NCBI GenBank assembly: GCA_010093685.1
Contig: MU006217.1
Coordinates: forward strand, 1,533,644 to 1,597,643
Length of the DNA: 64,000 bases
From: Ophiobolus disseminans
Taxonomy: Eukaryota > Ascomycota > Dothideomycetes > Pleosporales > Phaeosphaeriaceae
Direction of reading: 5' to 3'
The translations under genes were made by a program, and so were the position numbers. Positions 23,489 to 34,704 of the stretch are shown piece after piece (the stretch's first letter is position 1; the number at the start of each line of letters is the position of its first letter). The notes beneath the pieces are model-generated. The model had not been told where the DNA came from. It searched no databases and saw only the letters and a program-made list of their open reading frames with translations.

Positions 23489-24087
23489 TCAACTCAGCTC
23501 GCCCTTTTCCAACTGCTCCAAGAACGCCTTTGTGAACCTCGTCGCCTGCTCAAACGCCGTTGTGAACCCATCGTTACCTCCATAGTACGGATCCTGCACC
23601 TCTTCGCCCCTCCCACCTCTCCTCTTCTTCCCTCCAAACTCGCCGAACAGCATGACCTTGCCCACGCCCTCTTCTGTACCCTTCTTCTTGATCTCGCGCT
23701 GCCTCAAGCGGTCCAAGTTGTCCAAGTTATCATCGTCCATGGCTAGGATGTACTCGAAGTTTGCGAAATCAGAGCTTGGGTGAAATTTCCTCGCTGCGTG
23801 GTGGTAGGTGGATATGCCGTTCTTTTGAAGTGTGTCCATGGTGCGCGAATCGGGCGAGTCACCTACGTGGTACGCCCCGGTCCCGCATGAGTCGATGTTC
23901 GAAATGAGGGGATGGGCGGGCTTGTTGGCAGGGCGAGTCAGAGACTGGAAGACGCCTTCAGACATGGTTGATCGGCCTTATATTGAGCATTAGCAGGGGG
24001 AGAGGTGAGGAAGGCATTTTATTTACATATATTGCCTAAACAGACAAAAAGAACGGAGACAGGCTTGGGAGAAGTAGAGTCACCCAT
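23489..24087 (-). CDS. Low-molecular-weight protein tyrosine phosphatase
   Basis: Exons 24087-24027 and 23976-23489 flank a 50-nt intron (23977-24026) and encode 182 residues. The intron cuts the active-site loop: the first exon ends inside VLFVCLGNI and the second starts CRSTMSEGVF, giving Cys16-x5-Arg22. The general-acid aspartate is in DPYYGG (Asp149). The rest has IDSCGTG, the usual second-strand motif. The family dephosphorylates tyrosine in the cytosol (yeast Ltp1, fission yeast Stp1). There is a Lys/Arg/Gly-rich insertion (FGGKKRRGGRGEE) just before the DPYY loop. The start at 24087 is required because the later ATG at 23965 would lose the P-loop. Confidence 0.93.
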
Positions 24088-25099
24088 CTTGACAATATTC
24101 GACACTGTGATGTTGAGGTGTATAAAGTTATGGGTTTATTGGAGAAATGATCCATGCGCTCGGGGGAGTCCTATCGATAAGCCCACCAAGTGATGATCGA
24201 CAGGCACTGCAGCAGAGTCAGGTTGCTTATTTTCTACATCATCAAGTTGCTGCTCAGTTTCTCAAAAGCATTTGAGGCTCAGGATGCTCAGGTCCCAATG
24301 GCCGATCTATGGCCTGTTCGAATATGTATTTTCTCCAAGAGTAACACATGGACACAAGTGCTACCGGCAATCGTAACATCATCATGCTGTCAGACTCCTT
24401 CGAAAACCGCCTTGCCCAGGAACAGAGTATGACAAGGCTGTGACCTGACGAGGCTTGATCTGTGCCGCCTAGCTATGCCTGGAGTGTACAACGCCCGGTC
24501 AGCAGATTTTGGGTTCTCAGCCGCAGCAAGCTGAGCGTTCGTTCGCTACGAGTACGAAGTTTGTTTGTGAATACCAAGGAATGAAGCGATCAAGAGTACT
24601 TGGTGCGACAATTCGAACACTTCAATGTTTGCCTCTGCGAACAACGTATGAAGATTATAATGGTCGGACAATTGATAGCCGCTGCGGATGATCTCATCGG
24701 TACCGGAAATAGAAGCGATTCGTAACTCCACGCGGCTGCTGCGCCAGTTTAGCCACAGGAGCAGGGATGCGTTGCTCGAGTTTCATCCTCCTGCTGCGCA
24801 TTTGTGCTTGGCATGGCTTGCACCTGAAAGAACGCTGAGGACAGCCCTGGCGCCAGGCTGAAAACACAGGCTGGATTTGAAGACACCATTGCCCCTGCTG
24901 TGAATACAAACCTCATCACACTGTGACTTCTCCGAATCCCTTGCGAGGTCCACACTGCATCTCCCCGCACGACGGCCGTTGCTGTGGTAAACACGGGGAC
25001 GCTTATTCGACCCACCACGTGCATCTGAAACCCGTGCGCTACCCGGCCCATCAACACACCCGAGATCGCATTGACGGAGCTTGTATACCTTCAACCCCC
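24088..25099. promoter_or_regulatory. Divergent promoter region (LMW-PTP / chitin synthase)
   Basis: A 1.0-kb gap between divergent starts. The chitin-synthase frame stays open upstream of the chosen ATG as far as 24923, but that extension has no family similarity and I treat it as leader. No other feature is supported. Confidence 0.45.
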
Positions 25100-28000
25100 A
25101 TGAGCAACTACAACCGGCTAGGTTCTCAAGGCGGCGCCGACGACAGCTACAATATGGATCCGCGAAGGCCTGTAGGCCGCACACCCTCTCCAGGACAGCC
25201 ACTGCACACTTATCAGCTCGAGGACCGCTATGCATCCCCAGGACCGCTGGAGATTCCCATGGGACCTAACCCTGCGGCTGCGTCCGGCGATCGCCTGCCA
25301 CTGCAACCAAGCGTACGTTCGGCGCTGCAGAGCTCAGCGAGCGCTGTCCAGCTGAAGTTTGTTTCTGGCAATATGCTAACGATCTGCAGTACTCGGTAGA
25401 GAACATCCCCTATGCTGCGGGCAACTACCACGACGACTATGATCCACGACCAGGCGGCATCCGCCATGACAGCGACTACTCCCTGGATCCCCAGGCGCAT
25501 CACGACGCATACTACAACCAGCCATATGATCCTACTCCCCACGACGAGAGCCCACATCACGCATACGGCACGCAGCCAGACCACTACTGGCAGGATGAAG
25601 ACGCGGGGAGACCTATGATCCACGGCGCAAACTCGTATGGGCCAGACCCTCACGATGCGGATGATCACGACTTGGAGCAGCATCCCGACAACCCATTCCA
25701 CGACGAGCCCGTGCCTACATCAACACCAGCCCCGATAAAGCGGTGGAAGACGGTCAAGGAGGTCCAGCTGTTCAAGGGCAACTTGGTGCTCGATTGCCCC
25801 ATCCCACCGCGGTTACTGAACCAGGTCCCGCATGCACAGCCTCCTGAGCGTGACGAGTTTACCCACATGCGCTACTCAGCCGCCACCTGCGACCCCGGGG
25901 ACTTCGATGCTGAGCGCTTCACGTTGCGCCAGAAGCTTTTTGCGAAGCCAAGGCATACTGAGTTGTTCATTGTCATTACCATGTACAATGAGGAAGACGA
26001 GTTGTTTGCGCGCACCATGACGGGTGTGATCAAGAACATCGAGTACATGAATTCACGGACCAACAGCAAGACGTGGGGCAAGGACGCGTGGAAGAAGATC
26101 GTAGTGTGCGTCGTCAGCGATGGCCGTGCTAAAATCAATCCGCGGACGCGAGCCGTCTTGGCTGCACTCGGTGTCTACCAGGATGGCATCGCTAAGCAGC
26201 AAGTTAACGGCAAGGACGTAACTGCGCATATTTATGAGGTACCATTACGTGGACACGCTTGGTGGGATAACATGACTAACAACCACGTAGTACACCACAC
26301 AAATGACTCTCGACATCAAGAAGGGCGTCGTGGGAGTCAAGAAAGGCAACACACCTGTTCAGATGCTCTTCTGTCTCAAGGAGAAGAATCAGAAGAAGAT
26401 CAACTCACATAGATGGTTCTTCCAGGCCTTTGGCCAAGTGTTGGACCCCAACATTTGTGTGCTCATCGATGCTGGAACGAAGCCTGGCAAAGACTCCGTG
26501 TACCACCTGTGGAAGGCATTTGATCTTGAGCCAATGTGCGCAGGCGCCTGTGGTGAGATCAAGGCCATGTTGGTGCATGTAAGTTCAAATTGCGCTAGTC
26601 ACAATATGGGCAGCTTGAGCAGTTTGGCTAATGAATAGCAGGGAAAGAAGCTGCTCAACCCTCTTGTTGCGACACAGAACTTTGAGTACAAGATGAGTAA
26701 TATCCTCGACAAGCCACTGGAATCGGCCTTTGGATTTATCACTGTGCTTCCAGGAGCTTTCTCTGCGTATCGCTATGTCGCCCTGCAGAATGACAAGACC
26801 GGACAGGGACCTTTGGAGAAGTACTTCGCTGGCGAGAAGATGCACGGTGCCAACGCCGGCATCTTTACCGCTAACATGTACCTTGCCGAAGATCGAATTC
26901 TGTGTTTCGAGCTGGTGTCCAAGCGGAATTGCCACTGGATCTTGCAGTACGTTAAGTCAGCTAACGGCGAGACGGATGTGCCTACCACTATGGCTGAGTT
27001 CATCAGTCAGCGTCGTCGATGGCTGAACGGATCTTTCTTTGCTGCCGTGTATGCTCTGGCCCACTCCTTCGACATCTTCCGCAGCGACCATTCATTCCTC
27101 CGCAAAACAATGTTTCTCGTTGAGTTTGTCTACCAAACCATCAGCATGCTCTTCGCTTGGTTCGCTCTCGGTAACTTCTTCCTGGTATTTCGCATCTTGA
27201 CGGCCTCCCTGCAACACGAACTCGGAACTGCTGGCAAAGTTCTCTTCATTGTCTTCGAATGGCTGTACATTGCTGTACTGATTACCTGTTTCATCTTGTC
27301 TCTCGGAAATCGACCACAAGGTTCAAACAAGTGGTACATGTCCATGGTGTACTTTTGGTGTATCATCATGGCGTACCTAATGTTTGCGTCCATCCTCATT
27401 ACCGTCAGGTCCGTTCAGAACCAAGTCAACAGCAACAAAGGTTTCAATGCCGGCGATCTACTCAGCGACTCCATCTTTCGGACGTTGATCATATCGCTTC
27501 TATCGACGTACGTCATGTGGCTGGTCGTGTCGATTATTTTCCTGGATCCATGGCATATGTTCACCTCTTTCATCCAGTACCTTCTCATGACGCCAACTTA
27601 CATCAACATTCTCAACGTTTACGCCTTCTGTAACACTCACGACATTACATGGGGAACTAAAGGTGATGACAAGCCGGAGAAGCTGCCATCAGTTACCACC
27701 AAAGCCGATGGAAAAGCGGACATTCACGCACCAACCGATGATGCAGATCTCAACACGCAGTATGAGACTGAGCTACGCGCTTTCAGCAGCAAATGGAAAG
27801 AAGAAAAGAAAATCCCCTCACCTTCAGAGAAGCAAGAGGACTACTACAAGGGCTTCCGGTCCGGTGTTGTCTTGTTTTGGATGTTCTGTAATTTGGGTCT
27901 CTCAGCGCTCGTCCTTCAGGCTGGAGGTCTAGAACTAACTGTCAGCAACCCGGATGAGGCACAGAAAAAGCAGAACGAAGCCTCCACCATCTACCTCGCT

Positions 28001-28145
28001 GTAGTACTCTATAGTGTTGCTGGACTCGCTGCTTTCAGATTCATCGGAGCCATGTGGTTCTTGGTTGTACGCATGGTAAGTACTACGAGAGCTTTCAGAC
28101 ACTGTTATTACGTACTAACCACATCGACAGTTCCGAGGTGTTTGA
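25100..28145 (+). CDS. Chitin synthase, probably class III (ChsB/ChsG type)
   Basis: Five exons (25100-25312, 25390-26238, 26291-26578, 26642-28075, 28131-28145) give 932 residues; the last exon codes only FRGV. A Pro/His/Asp-rich cytosolic N-terminus precedes the catalytic domain, which starts TELFIVITMYNEE and contains WGKDAWKKIVVCVVSDGRAK, EDR (533-535) and the product-binding QRRRW (573-577). Several membrane helices follow, then a cytosolic loop and two more helices. It polymerises UDP-GlcNAc to chitin at the plasma membrane. Division I architecture without a myosin head or cytochrome b5 domain rules out classes IV-VII. The segments GVYQDGIAKQQVNGKDVTAH and the GPLEKYFAGE loop favour class III over I/II; class is from memory. 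Confidence 0.9.
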
Positions 28146-28977
28146 TCTGCATTTTGTCTATAAAGAGGCAAGCCATCACGACTAGTTGCGGCGTTTCGGT
28201 GGCCATGGGTGGAGTACGCTGAGGGCTTTCAGCCTGCCATATGTCACTTTCACGACTTGATACCAACTTCACATGTTTGCATAGGTTACAGCTTTAGCGT
28301 TGATAAGATGAGTATACCGATTTTGATCTCTCGTCTACTTTTGACTGTTCGTCCCTGTGCAATCTTTTCGCGGTCTTTCATGCGCTATATGCATGAGACC
28401 TAACTTTCTTACTCTCACCTTGATCTGTCTCCGTCATCTGAGGCTCTCTCTCATCTTCACCTCCTTGCCGCCATTTTTTCTGGTGGAACTTGATCCTCTC
28501 CCGCATAACATACATCTGCCACGTTCCAACAGCTTCTACCACGTCAATCTCCCCTTCACTGCGTGGTCGCCATCAAAAAGCGGCTTAGCACGGGCCTCCC
28601 ACTCACTTACCGATATAAACAGAGCAGGAGCAGCTGTTGCGAGTTTTTCATCTCCTCGCCCTCGACTCAATTACGAACCCCTCACCTCTTTCACCATCGA
28701 GCCTCGAGAACACGCCTGCATTGCTTCAACAGACTCTTATTGCCTAGCGCATCCTTTAGTGTGTCTGTGCATTCCAACGTCGAGCTCCGTTTCAAGGTGT
28801 GTGACCTTAACTGCTCCTGCCTCAGCTGCAGCTCAAAGTCTTGGCAAACAAAAGACTCAACAATCACCTCTCGGCCTACCCACAACAGGACGCTGAATCC
28901 ACAACTTCACAGACCTACCTCGACCGCACCCTACTCAACAACCTCGACAACTAGACAATCGAAGACAACCCGCGACT
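28146..28977. promoter_or_regulatory. Upstream region and pyrimidine-rich leader of the CCHC gene
   Basis: An 832-base gap. The 3' half is C/T-rich and resembles a long fungal 5' leader, possibly with a leader intron. ORFs in it are pyrimidine-derived and unconvincing. Confidence 0.45.
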
Positions 28978-30723
28978 ATGTCCTGGAATACTGGAGACAA
29001 CGGTATGCTTTGCGCGCTTCAATCACGATTAGCGATGCTGACACTCACACAGGCGGCGGTGACGAGTGGAAGGCCGAGGGTGGAGGCGGCGCAGACACCA
29101 ATGGTGGCGGCGCTGGCGATTCTCGGGGCGGCGGAGGTGACGATGCTGGCGGTGGTGGAGGTGACGGCGGCGACTCCTGTCGTAGGTGAGTACATCTCCT
29201 TCCCCTGCGGCCCAGAGCACGTCACATCGATTGCACTGCCTTCGAACGCCGTTACAGACTCCTTCACAGTTGCATCATGCTGACCAACACAAAGCTGCGG
29301 CCAGACCGGTCACTTCGCGCGCGAATGCCCTGAAAAGCCCGAGGGAGGCGGCATGTCCGGCGAATGTTTCAACTGCGGTCAGGTCGGACACAACAAAGCC
29401 GACTGCACCAACGAGCGTGTCGAGCGTGCCTTCACTGGCACCTGCAACGCATGTGGTGTCGACGGTCACTCCGCACGAAACTGCCCCACCAACCCCGAGA
29501 AGTGCCGTCTATGCGACAAGGAGGGTCACAAGGCTCTTGCCTGCAAGGAGCGCCGCATTGTGGACTGGACTGGCGTTCCTGAGATGCCCGCCGAGGATGC
29601 CTGGACCTCGCTCATCGACGCTGCAAAGGTGAAGGATCTCGACGCTTTCCGCGTCTGCCTTCGTGCCTATGCCCGTGCCGTCACCGATGAGTTCAAGCTG
29701 GCCGACGTTGAGCAATGCCTGCGCGAGGACGGACTCGGCGTCTACCTGATCGCCAAGCAGCAGGAGATTGCCCCTAACATGACCATTGTCGACCTCATCG
29801 GCAACGCTTCACAGGAGTATGTCCTCTCCGTCCAGTTGTCCATAAAGCCTCGTCGTGCGAAGATGTCCCAGGGCTGGCCCGAGAGCCCCGAGCAGAACCT
29901 TGAGCGTCTGGCTTCAGCTGGTTTTGTTCAGGACATTGGCGTCCCTCTGTGTAACAATTGCGGTGAGCTCGGTCACATCAAGAAGGCAAGTTACTCACTA
30001 CAACATGAGCTTCCTTGGCTAACACTCCGTCTAGCGCTGCCAACAAGAAGTCCCCGAGCACGAGTCTACCCAACCCGTTGTCCAGTGTGTATACTGCAAG
30101 GAAGACGGACATCGCGCCCGCGATTGCCCGAAGGAGCGCCAGAACCCATACGCCTGCAGGAACTGCAAGCAGGAGGGGCACAGCTCCAAGGAGTGTCCTG
30201 AGCCTCGCTCTGCTGAGGGTGTTGAGTGCCGCAAGTGCAACGAGACCGGCCATTTCTCCAAGGACGTAAGTATGAATCACGCTACATCTTAACAGGCTTT
30301 ATCTAACCTTGGCAGTGCCCCAACGTCGCGAAGTCAACCTGCCGTAACTGTGACTCTGAGGATCATATGGCCAAGGATTGTCCTGAGCCCAAGAACCCCG
30401 CCAAGACTATTTGCCGCAACTGCGATGAGCAGGGTCACTTTTCCAAGGAGTGCCCCAAGCCTCGAGACTACTCCAAGGTTCAGTGCAAGAACTGCCAACA
30501 ATTCGGCCATACCGTCGTAGTAAGTTACCTCATCAGATCATCAAAGTATCCTTAGCTAATATATCGACAGCGCTGCAAGGAGCCCATCGTCGACGCTGAT
30601 GCCGGCGGTGATGGAGGCGGCGCCTGGGGTAATACTGGCCACGCTGTTACTGCTCATGCTGGTGCTGCTGGCGGAGATGCTTCTTGGGGAGGTGGTGATG
30701 CCGGTGGTGGCGGCGGATGGTAA
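28978..30723 (+). CDS. CCHC zinc-knuckle nucleic-acid-binding protein (Gis2/Byr3-related), 11 knuckles
   Basis: Six exons (28978-29002, 29053-29185, 29295-29985, 30035-30265, 30316-30519, 30571-30723) give 478 residues. A Gly-rich N-terminus precedes four CX2CX4HX4C knuckles (CRSCGQTGHFAREC to CRLCDKEGHKALAC). A helical region of about 135 residues follows, then seven more knuckles ending CKNCQQFGHTVVRC and a Gly/Trp-rich tail. Gis2/CNBP proteins bind single-stranded nucleic acid and act in mRNA translation and stress granules; they have about seven knuckles, so this is a longer relative. The third intron (29986-30034) starts GC rather than GT (AAG|GCAAGT), required to complete CNNCGELGHIKKRC. 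Three introns fall just before the last cysteine of a knuckle. Confidence 0.9.
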
Positions 30724-31049
30724 AAGTGTGCACCATCGATGAGGTCACGACAAATAAGCTTTGCTAGGACGCCATCACAAAGGCCATCCGTCCGATGAAA
30801 CGAAAAGCATGATAGATGATTCACGGTATCATGCGAACACGATGAGTTTTAGGTGGCATATGCGTTGATATTCGATCAGTTTTTTGACTGCGTGGTGGCG
30901 AGGCTGCCCAGATTTCGCTAGCTACCCTTGAATATACAAAAGCATTAATAAAAACGTGCGTTCCTCCATGTCATCGTGAAATCGTCCAGCCGACACTGCG
31001 GATAGGCTCCATCTATGCATGCGGCATGACTGTCCACCCCCAACAAGAC
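30724..31049. other. Intergenic region
   Basis: A 326-base gap between the CCHC gene and the damaged small secreted gene, which converge. An open frame here (30922-31152, minus) is the unspliced extension of the latter. Confidence 0.5.
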
Positions 31050-31404
31050 TTAAGAGAACCCGAGATACACGATTAGCACTCCCGTAATGGATAGTAAAGC
31101 TGTCGTTGGCGTTTCCACGCATGCTGAACTTGTCGATCCGAGTGTACCCCACCAGATTATGGGCTGAACCTTGGGAAGTATCGCATTGTTAAGCGTATTG
31201 TAGCGGGTTCAAAGGGTTTAGATTGCATCCTTGTGTGTTTTTGAGTACCGAGATGTTGCTTGTGATGGTCGTTGGTGTAGTAGTTGATGTTGATGTTGAT
31301 GTTGATGTTGAAGATGGCATAGCTCCTGCGGAGACGAGGTTGCTGGTAAGGCAGATTGCGAGGAGGAGCGTCGTGAGGAGCTTTGGGAGAGTTGCTTAGG
31401 GCAT
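31050..31404 (-). pseudogene. Damaged small Ser/Thr-rich secreted (GPI-type) protein gene
   Basis: Reading from an ATG at 31404 gives Met-Pro, then a TAA stop at 31398-31396, then a clear signal-peptide stretch (LPKLLTTLLLAICLTSNLVSA) and an (Ser-Thr)n run encoded by the GTTGAT repeat. A plausible 85-nt intron (31164-31248, GTACTC to TTCAG) removes a second in-frame TAA and joins to a segment with GSTSSACVETPTT followed by a hydrophobic end (ALLSITGVLIVYLGFS) and a stop at 31050. Signal peptide, Ser/Thr stretch and hydrophobic C-terminus match small GPI-anchored wall proteins such as the one at 44987. Only the TAA at codon 3 blocks it. It may be a pseudogene, a sequencing error, or have an unrecognised upstream exon. 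Confidence 0.45.
31283..31312. repeat. GTTGAT hexamer tandem repeat
   Basis: Four perfect copies of GTTGAT plus one GTTGAA. On the minus strand it encodes alternating Ser-Thr in the damaged small secreted gene, so it is probably a coding microsatellite. Confidence 0.9.
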
Positions 31405-31666
31405 CTTAAAGGATGCGTGTGCGGTTGTAGATTTTGATAGTATTTTCCTTTGTGGTGGTTGGATTTTGACGTGTGTAGGGCGGTAAAGACCCTTGAAGAA
31501 TGAGATGAATTTAATGGTGGGAAGGGTCGCGTGAACCATGGTAACGAGTTCGAAAATATCTACCTAGGTACCGAAACTTTTTTAGGGGATATGGTAATTC
31601 GCGCGAGATCTCTTCAGTCCACCGTACCTTGGTACTCATAGTTTGAGAAGCGAATATAGCCAGGCT

Positions 31667-32947
31667 CTACCAAACATTCATAATCGCAGTCTTGTACGCC
31701 AGCTGCCCTAACGTCTTGGGGTGAAACGTCTTCGCTGACCGTGTTGGAACATACCACGGGACTTGCACCGCTTCGAAGTCCCCCTTGGCTATCGCCGCCA
31801 GATCCTTGCGGTATATGCTCTTTGCCAGATTCGGCGCTGAATTATTTGAGCTGGTGACTATCGTCGCAACAGCAACATCGCACGCTATGAGTTGTGCCCA
31901 GTCGTGAGTTTCGCTATCCATGCACGCACCCACAAGTCCGTAGCCGTCGAGGTTGCCGGCTGTTTTGTTGGGGCCCATGCTGATGGCTTTGCGCTCTTGT
32001 TCAATGGCTCTTGCGGCGGATGCTGTTCCGGGAAGACTGTTGTCTGGCCACCCGGATAGGAAGAGCCAAGTGTCTTCACGTTTCTCGTCGGGTTCGCGGA
32101 CGTCTCGGCCAGCGTCTTTTTCGCAGAAGCGGTGGCCGTTGTACTGGGGATTGGGATCGACGAAGATGGCGCGTTGCGTCCAGCCATTTCGGTTGACGCC
32201 GTCGACGACCTCTAAGAGCATTCTGTTGAGCGCCATCACGACGTTGTTGAGCTTTCTGCGGCGCTCTTGAAGGAGGTAGGCCCAGTCGCCGGGGTGGTGG
32301 AAGAAGTGGTGGCCGGGTTCCCAGTAGTAGAACGTGGTGTAGTCGCAGTATAGTGTGTCGACGTTGAAGAACGCTGGGTAGCCGGTTACGTAGATCTTGA
32401 AGCCGGTTCGTCCTGATTTCTCCATGATTTGCTGCAAGGCGGATGCCACGTCGTTTCGGAGGTCTCTTCCTTGGATCATCTCATTTGCTTTACTTAAAGC
32501 CACATCGCAGTCCCCAGCGAAACCTTGACCCACGCGCAGGACACACGCTGTGAGTATGTTGTAGAAGCCAATGTCGTTTCCGCCGATGGATATTGTAGCG
32601 ATGTCTGCTTTCTGAGGATTCTGCCATGAATCGATTTGACTTTTCTCGCCGCCTCGCAGGACTTCACCGACCACGGCTCCTGAGCAAGGGAGATTCTGGA
32701 AGTCGATGCCAGGTGGAGCCATCTTGGAGAGCTGGTTTGGATAAGAGAATTCTCCTCGACGGCATCCACTACCCTCGGTAACGCCCGTTCCGATACCTGC
32801 GGCATAGGAGTCACCAAAAGCAACGTAGCCTGTCTTGATGGGAACTGGTCGAAGTTGTCTTTTGCCAATCCATGGTATGCTGAGGGCCGAAGATTGAAGG
32901 CAGAGAGAAAGGAAGAGGACTAGAATAGGAATGGGAGATTGCAACAT
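31667..32947 (-). CDS. Secreted SGNH/GDSL hydrolase
   Basis: A single exon of 426 residues from the ATG at 32947; the frame is open further upstream but only this start gives a signal peptide (residues 1-22, ending SSALS). The mature protein starts with a Lys-Arg site (GKR, about 28-30) and then VAFGDSYAAGIG with nucleophile Ser47, block III ISIGGNDIGF, and a C-terminal TFHPKTLGQLAY with the catalytic histidine. An inserted region of about 150 residues between the blocks contains YWEPGHHFFHHPGDW. The SGNH fold includes lipases, esterases and acyl hydrolases; the substrate is not evident. It resembles fungal extracellular proteins annotated as SGNH hydrolases or lipases rather than the CE12 enzyme at 49.6 kb. 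Confidence 0.85.
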   Translation of the reverse strand: MLQSPIPILVLFLSLCLQSSALSIPWIGKRQLRPVPIKTGYVAFGDSYAAGIGTGVTEGSGCRRGEFSYPNQLSKMAPPGIDFQNLPCSGAVVGEVLRGGEKSQIDSWQNPQKADIATISIGGNDIGFYNILTACVLRVGQGFAGDCDVALSKANEMIQGRDLRNDVASALQQIMEKSGRTGFKIYVTGYPAFFNVDTLYCDYTTFYYWEPGHHFFHHPGDWAYLLQERRRKLNNVVMALNRMLLEVVDGVNRNGWTQRAIFVDPNPQYNGHRFCEKDAGRDVREPDEKREDTWLFLSGWPDNSLPGTASAARAIEQERKAISMGPNKTAGNLDGYGLVGACMDSETHDWAQLIACDVAVATIVTSSNNSAPNLAKSIYRKDLAAIAKGDFEAVQVPWYVPTRSAKTFHPKTLGQLAYKTAIMNVW

Positions 32948-33759
32948 AATCGAAGAATGAATTGATAATATGACGATTGATGTAAAGTTGCGTATGCCTT
33001 CAGGCAAGACTTCCAGCCACCAGGGTGTAGCAAAGTGATCGTCTGCTTGTATGATAGACCTTGATAGTCGGTCGCACTGCTTCTTATAATCGCCAGACTC
33101 AAGCCTCGAAATGCAGCCTTTTGCTCTGCCTCTTTCCACAAGACAGTAAACTTGGGGTCCATTTTCCAACAGCATGAGCGCATGCCTGTTTCCGTTGGGT
33201 TCTCGAGCTCACCATGCCGATCAATGCAATAAATGAAGAATGATAATGGCAAGTTCTCGACGCAGCCACCACCCGCTCCAGAGGCAATGTCTCGAGGTCA
33301 TAAGGCTGAGGCCGTTAACAGCGACCCGAGTTGGCCAAACTGTGGGGTCGTCTTCAGCCTTGCGGAGAGCAACGAACCACGAACTCAGTAGACTGGCGGT
33401 CTAATGCAAACAAAGTTCGAGTTTACCTGAAGCGGAAGTGTTGCGGCCCCAAAGGCAAGTAAAGCTATTTTAGAAAACGGTGCGATGATGCACGATCCTT
33501 CCCGAGGTCGTCTGCGCCTTCTTTCTCTTATGCAGGCGCCGGATGAGGGGCGTCAAGCGATGCTCCGCCTACACCTACTAGTGTACTATGGCTACGTAGC
33601 AGCATCATAGTGCCATATGGACCACTTGAATCGTTAAACTTGAATATTTTCGCGCTCTCATGTACTCACACCCGCCAGCTCACCCATAATTCTATCAGAA
33701 GCTCCTGTCAGCTAGATAAATTACAGATTCGGTCGTTGTTCCAAACATCATTAACCGTC
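32948..33759. promoter_or_regulatory. Divergent promoter region (SGNH hydrolase / PQ-loop protein)
   Basis: An 812-base gap between divergent starts. The minus-strand frame remains open to about 33175 but without homology. No motif is claimed. Confidence 0.45.
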
Positions 33760-34704
33760 ATGGGTCTCTGGAACGGCAACCTCCTCAACACACCTCTCGA
33801 TATCGCCATCGACACGTACATAGCCCGTACCTACATTTACTCTTATCGTCACTGACCTCTGCGAACAGAATCCTCACGCTCTGCATCGCCTTATCATACA
33901 TACTCCAAATCTTTCGCATCATCGCCAGACAGTCCACCCACGGCATATCCCCTTACTACATCCTTCTCCACACACTCTTCTCCAACCTGCAAGTCGCAAA
34001 CGCATTGCTACTCTGTGCTCGGGCATGGCCCACAGATCGAAGCCCAGTCCTTGAGAGAATAAACATTGGGGATTTGAGCGGTTCAGCTGCGTTCGGCGCC
34101 ATCCTAGGGCTCGTGCAAATCGGCGTGCAATGGTTCTTCTCTATCGTTGTGTACGTCCACCTCTTAGCTCAACTTGTTCGGTCTAACAGCTGATCGATAT
34201 AGTGTCACAACATACGCTGCAAACTCACCGTCCAGGACAATGTTGTCTGCGACGACCTTCACACACTTTGTCATCTTCACGTTACCGGCAATATTGATCG
34301 CTTTACCTACACCTTCGGCTCCGACACTTGAACGCGATATTTTCACTGGCTTCTCTGCGATCGTAAACACATGGGTCTCCTCGCTCTTTGTCATCCTGCA
34401 GTTCTATCCGCAGTACCTCGAACTTCAGCGAAGCCATGGTGATCCTGGTGTTTTGAGTTTGCTCGCACTCTGTATGCAAGGCGTAGTGTTCGTCTTACTG
34501 GGCGTGAGGTGGTTGCAGCGCCTGGGAGCATCGACGTGGGGAGGGCAGAGCGCGCCGCTGAGTATGTGGTTTCAGTGGGGATGGCTGCCGTTCAATTACT
34601 TCGTTGGTGCGCTGGGAGAGGTGGCGTTATTGGTGTTGTATTCGAGAGCGAGAAGGCCTAGAGGGAGCTTACAAGCTGGAGAGGAGACACCGTTGATGAT
34701 GTAG
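33760..34704 (+). CDS. PQ-loop repeat membrane protein
   Basis: Exons 33760-33815, 33869-34150 and 34203-34704 (introns 53 and 52 nt) give 279 residues with about seven hydrophobic segments. The first PQ-loop-like helix pair reads TLCIALSYILQIFRIIARQST, with the motif degenerate (LQ for PQ); the second has LFVILQFYPQYLELQRSHGD with the canonical proline-glutamine. Spacing of the two halves and total size fit PQ-loop transporters such as lysosomal/vacuolar amino-acid exporters, cystinosin relatives and MPDU1-like proteins. The short C-terminal tail ends EETPLMM. Location and substrate are unknown; a vacuolar or Golgi membrane is likely for the family. All three exons join in frame at consensus sites. 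Confidence 0.75.

Noticed and set aside
24923..25099. N-terminal extension of chitin synthase upstream of 25100
   Set aside because: The frame is open but has no similarity to the family; the ATG at 25100 starts a typical N-terminus.
31283..31312. GTTGAT repeats as a CRISPR array
   Set aside because: The units are direct hexamers with no spacers, in a fungal genome.
33000..33175. N-terminal extension of the SGNH hydrolase
   Set aside because: It would bury the signal peptide, so the later ATG at 32947 is preferred.
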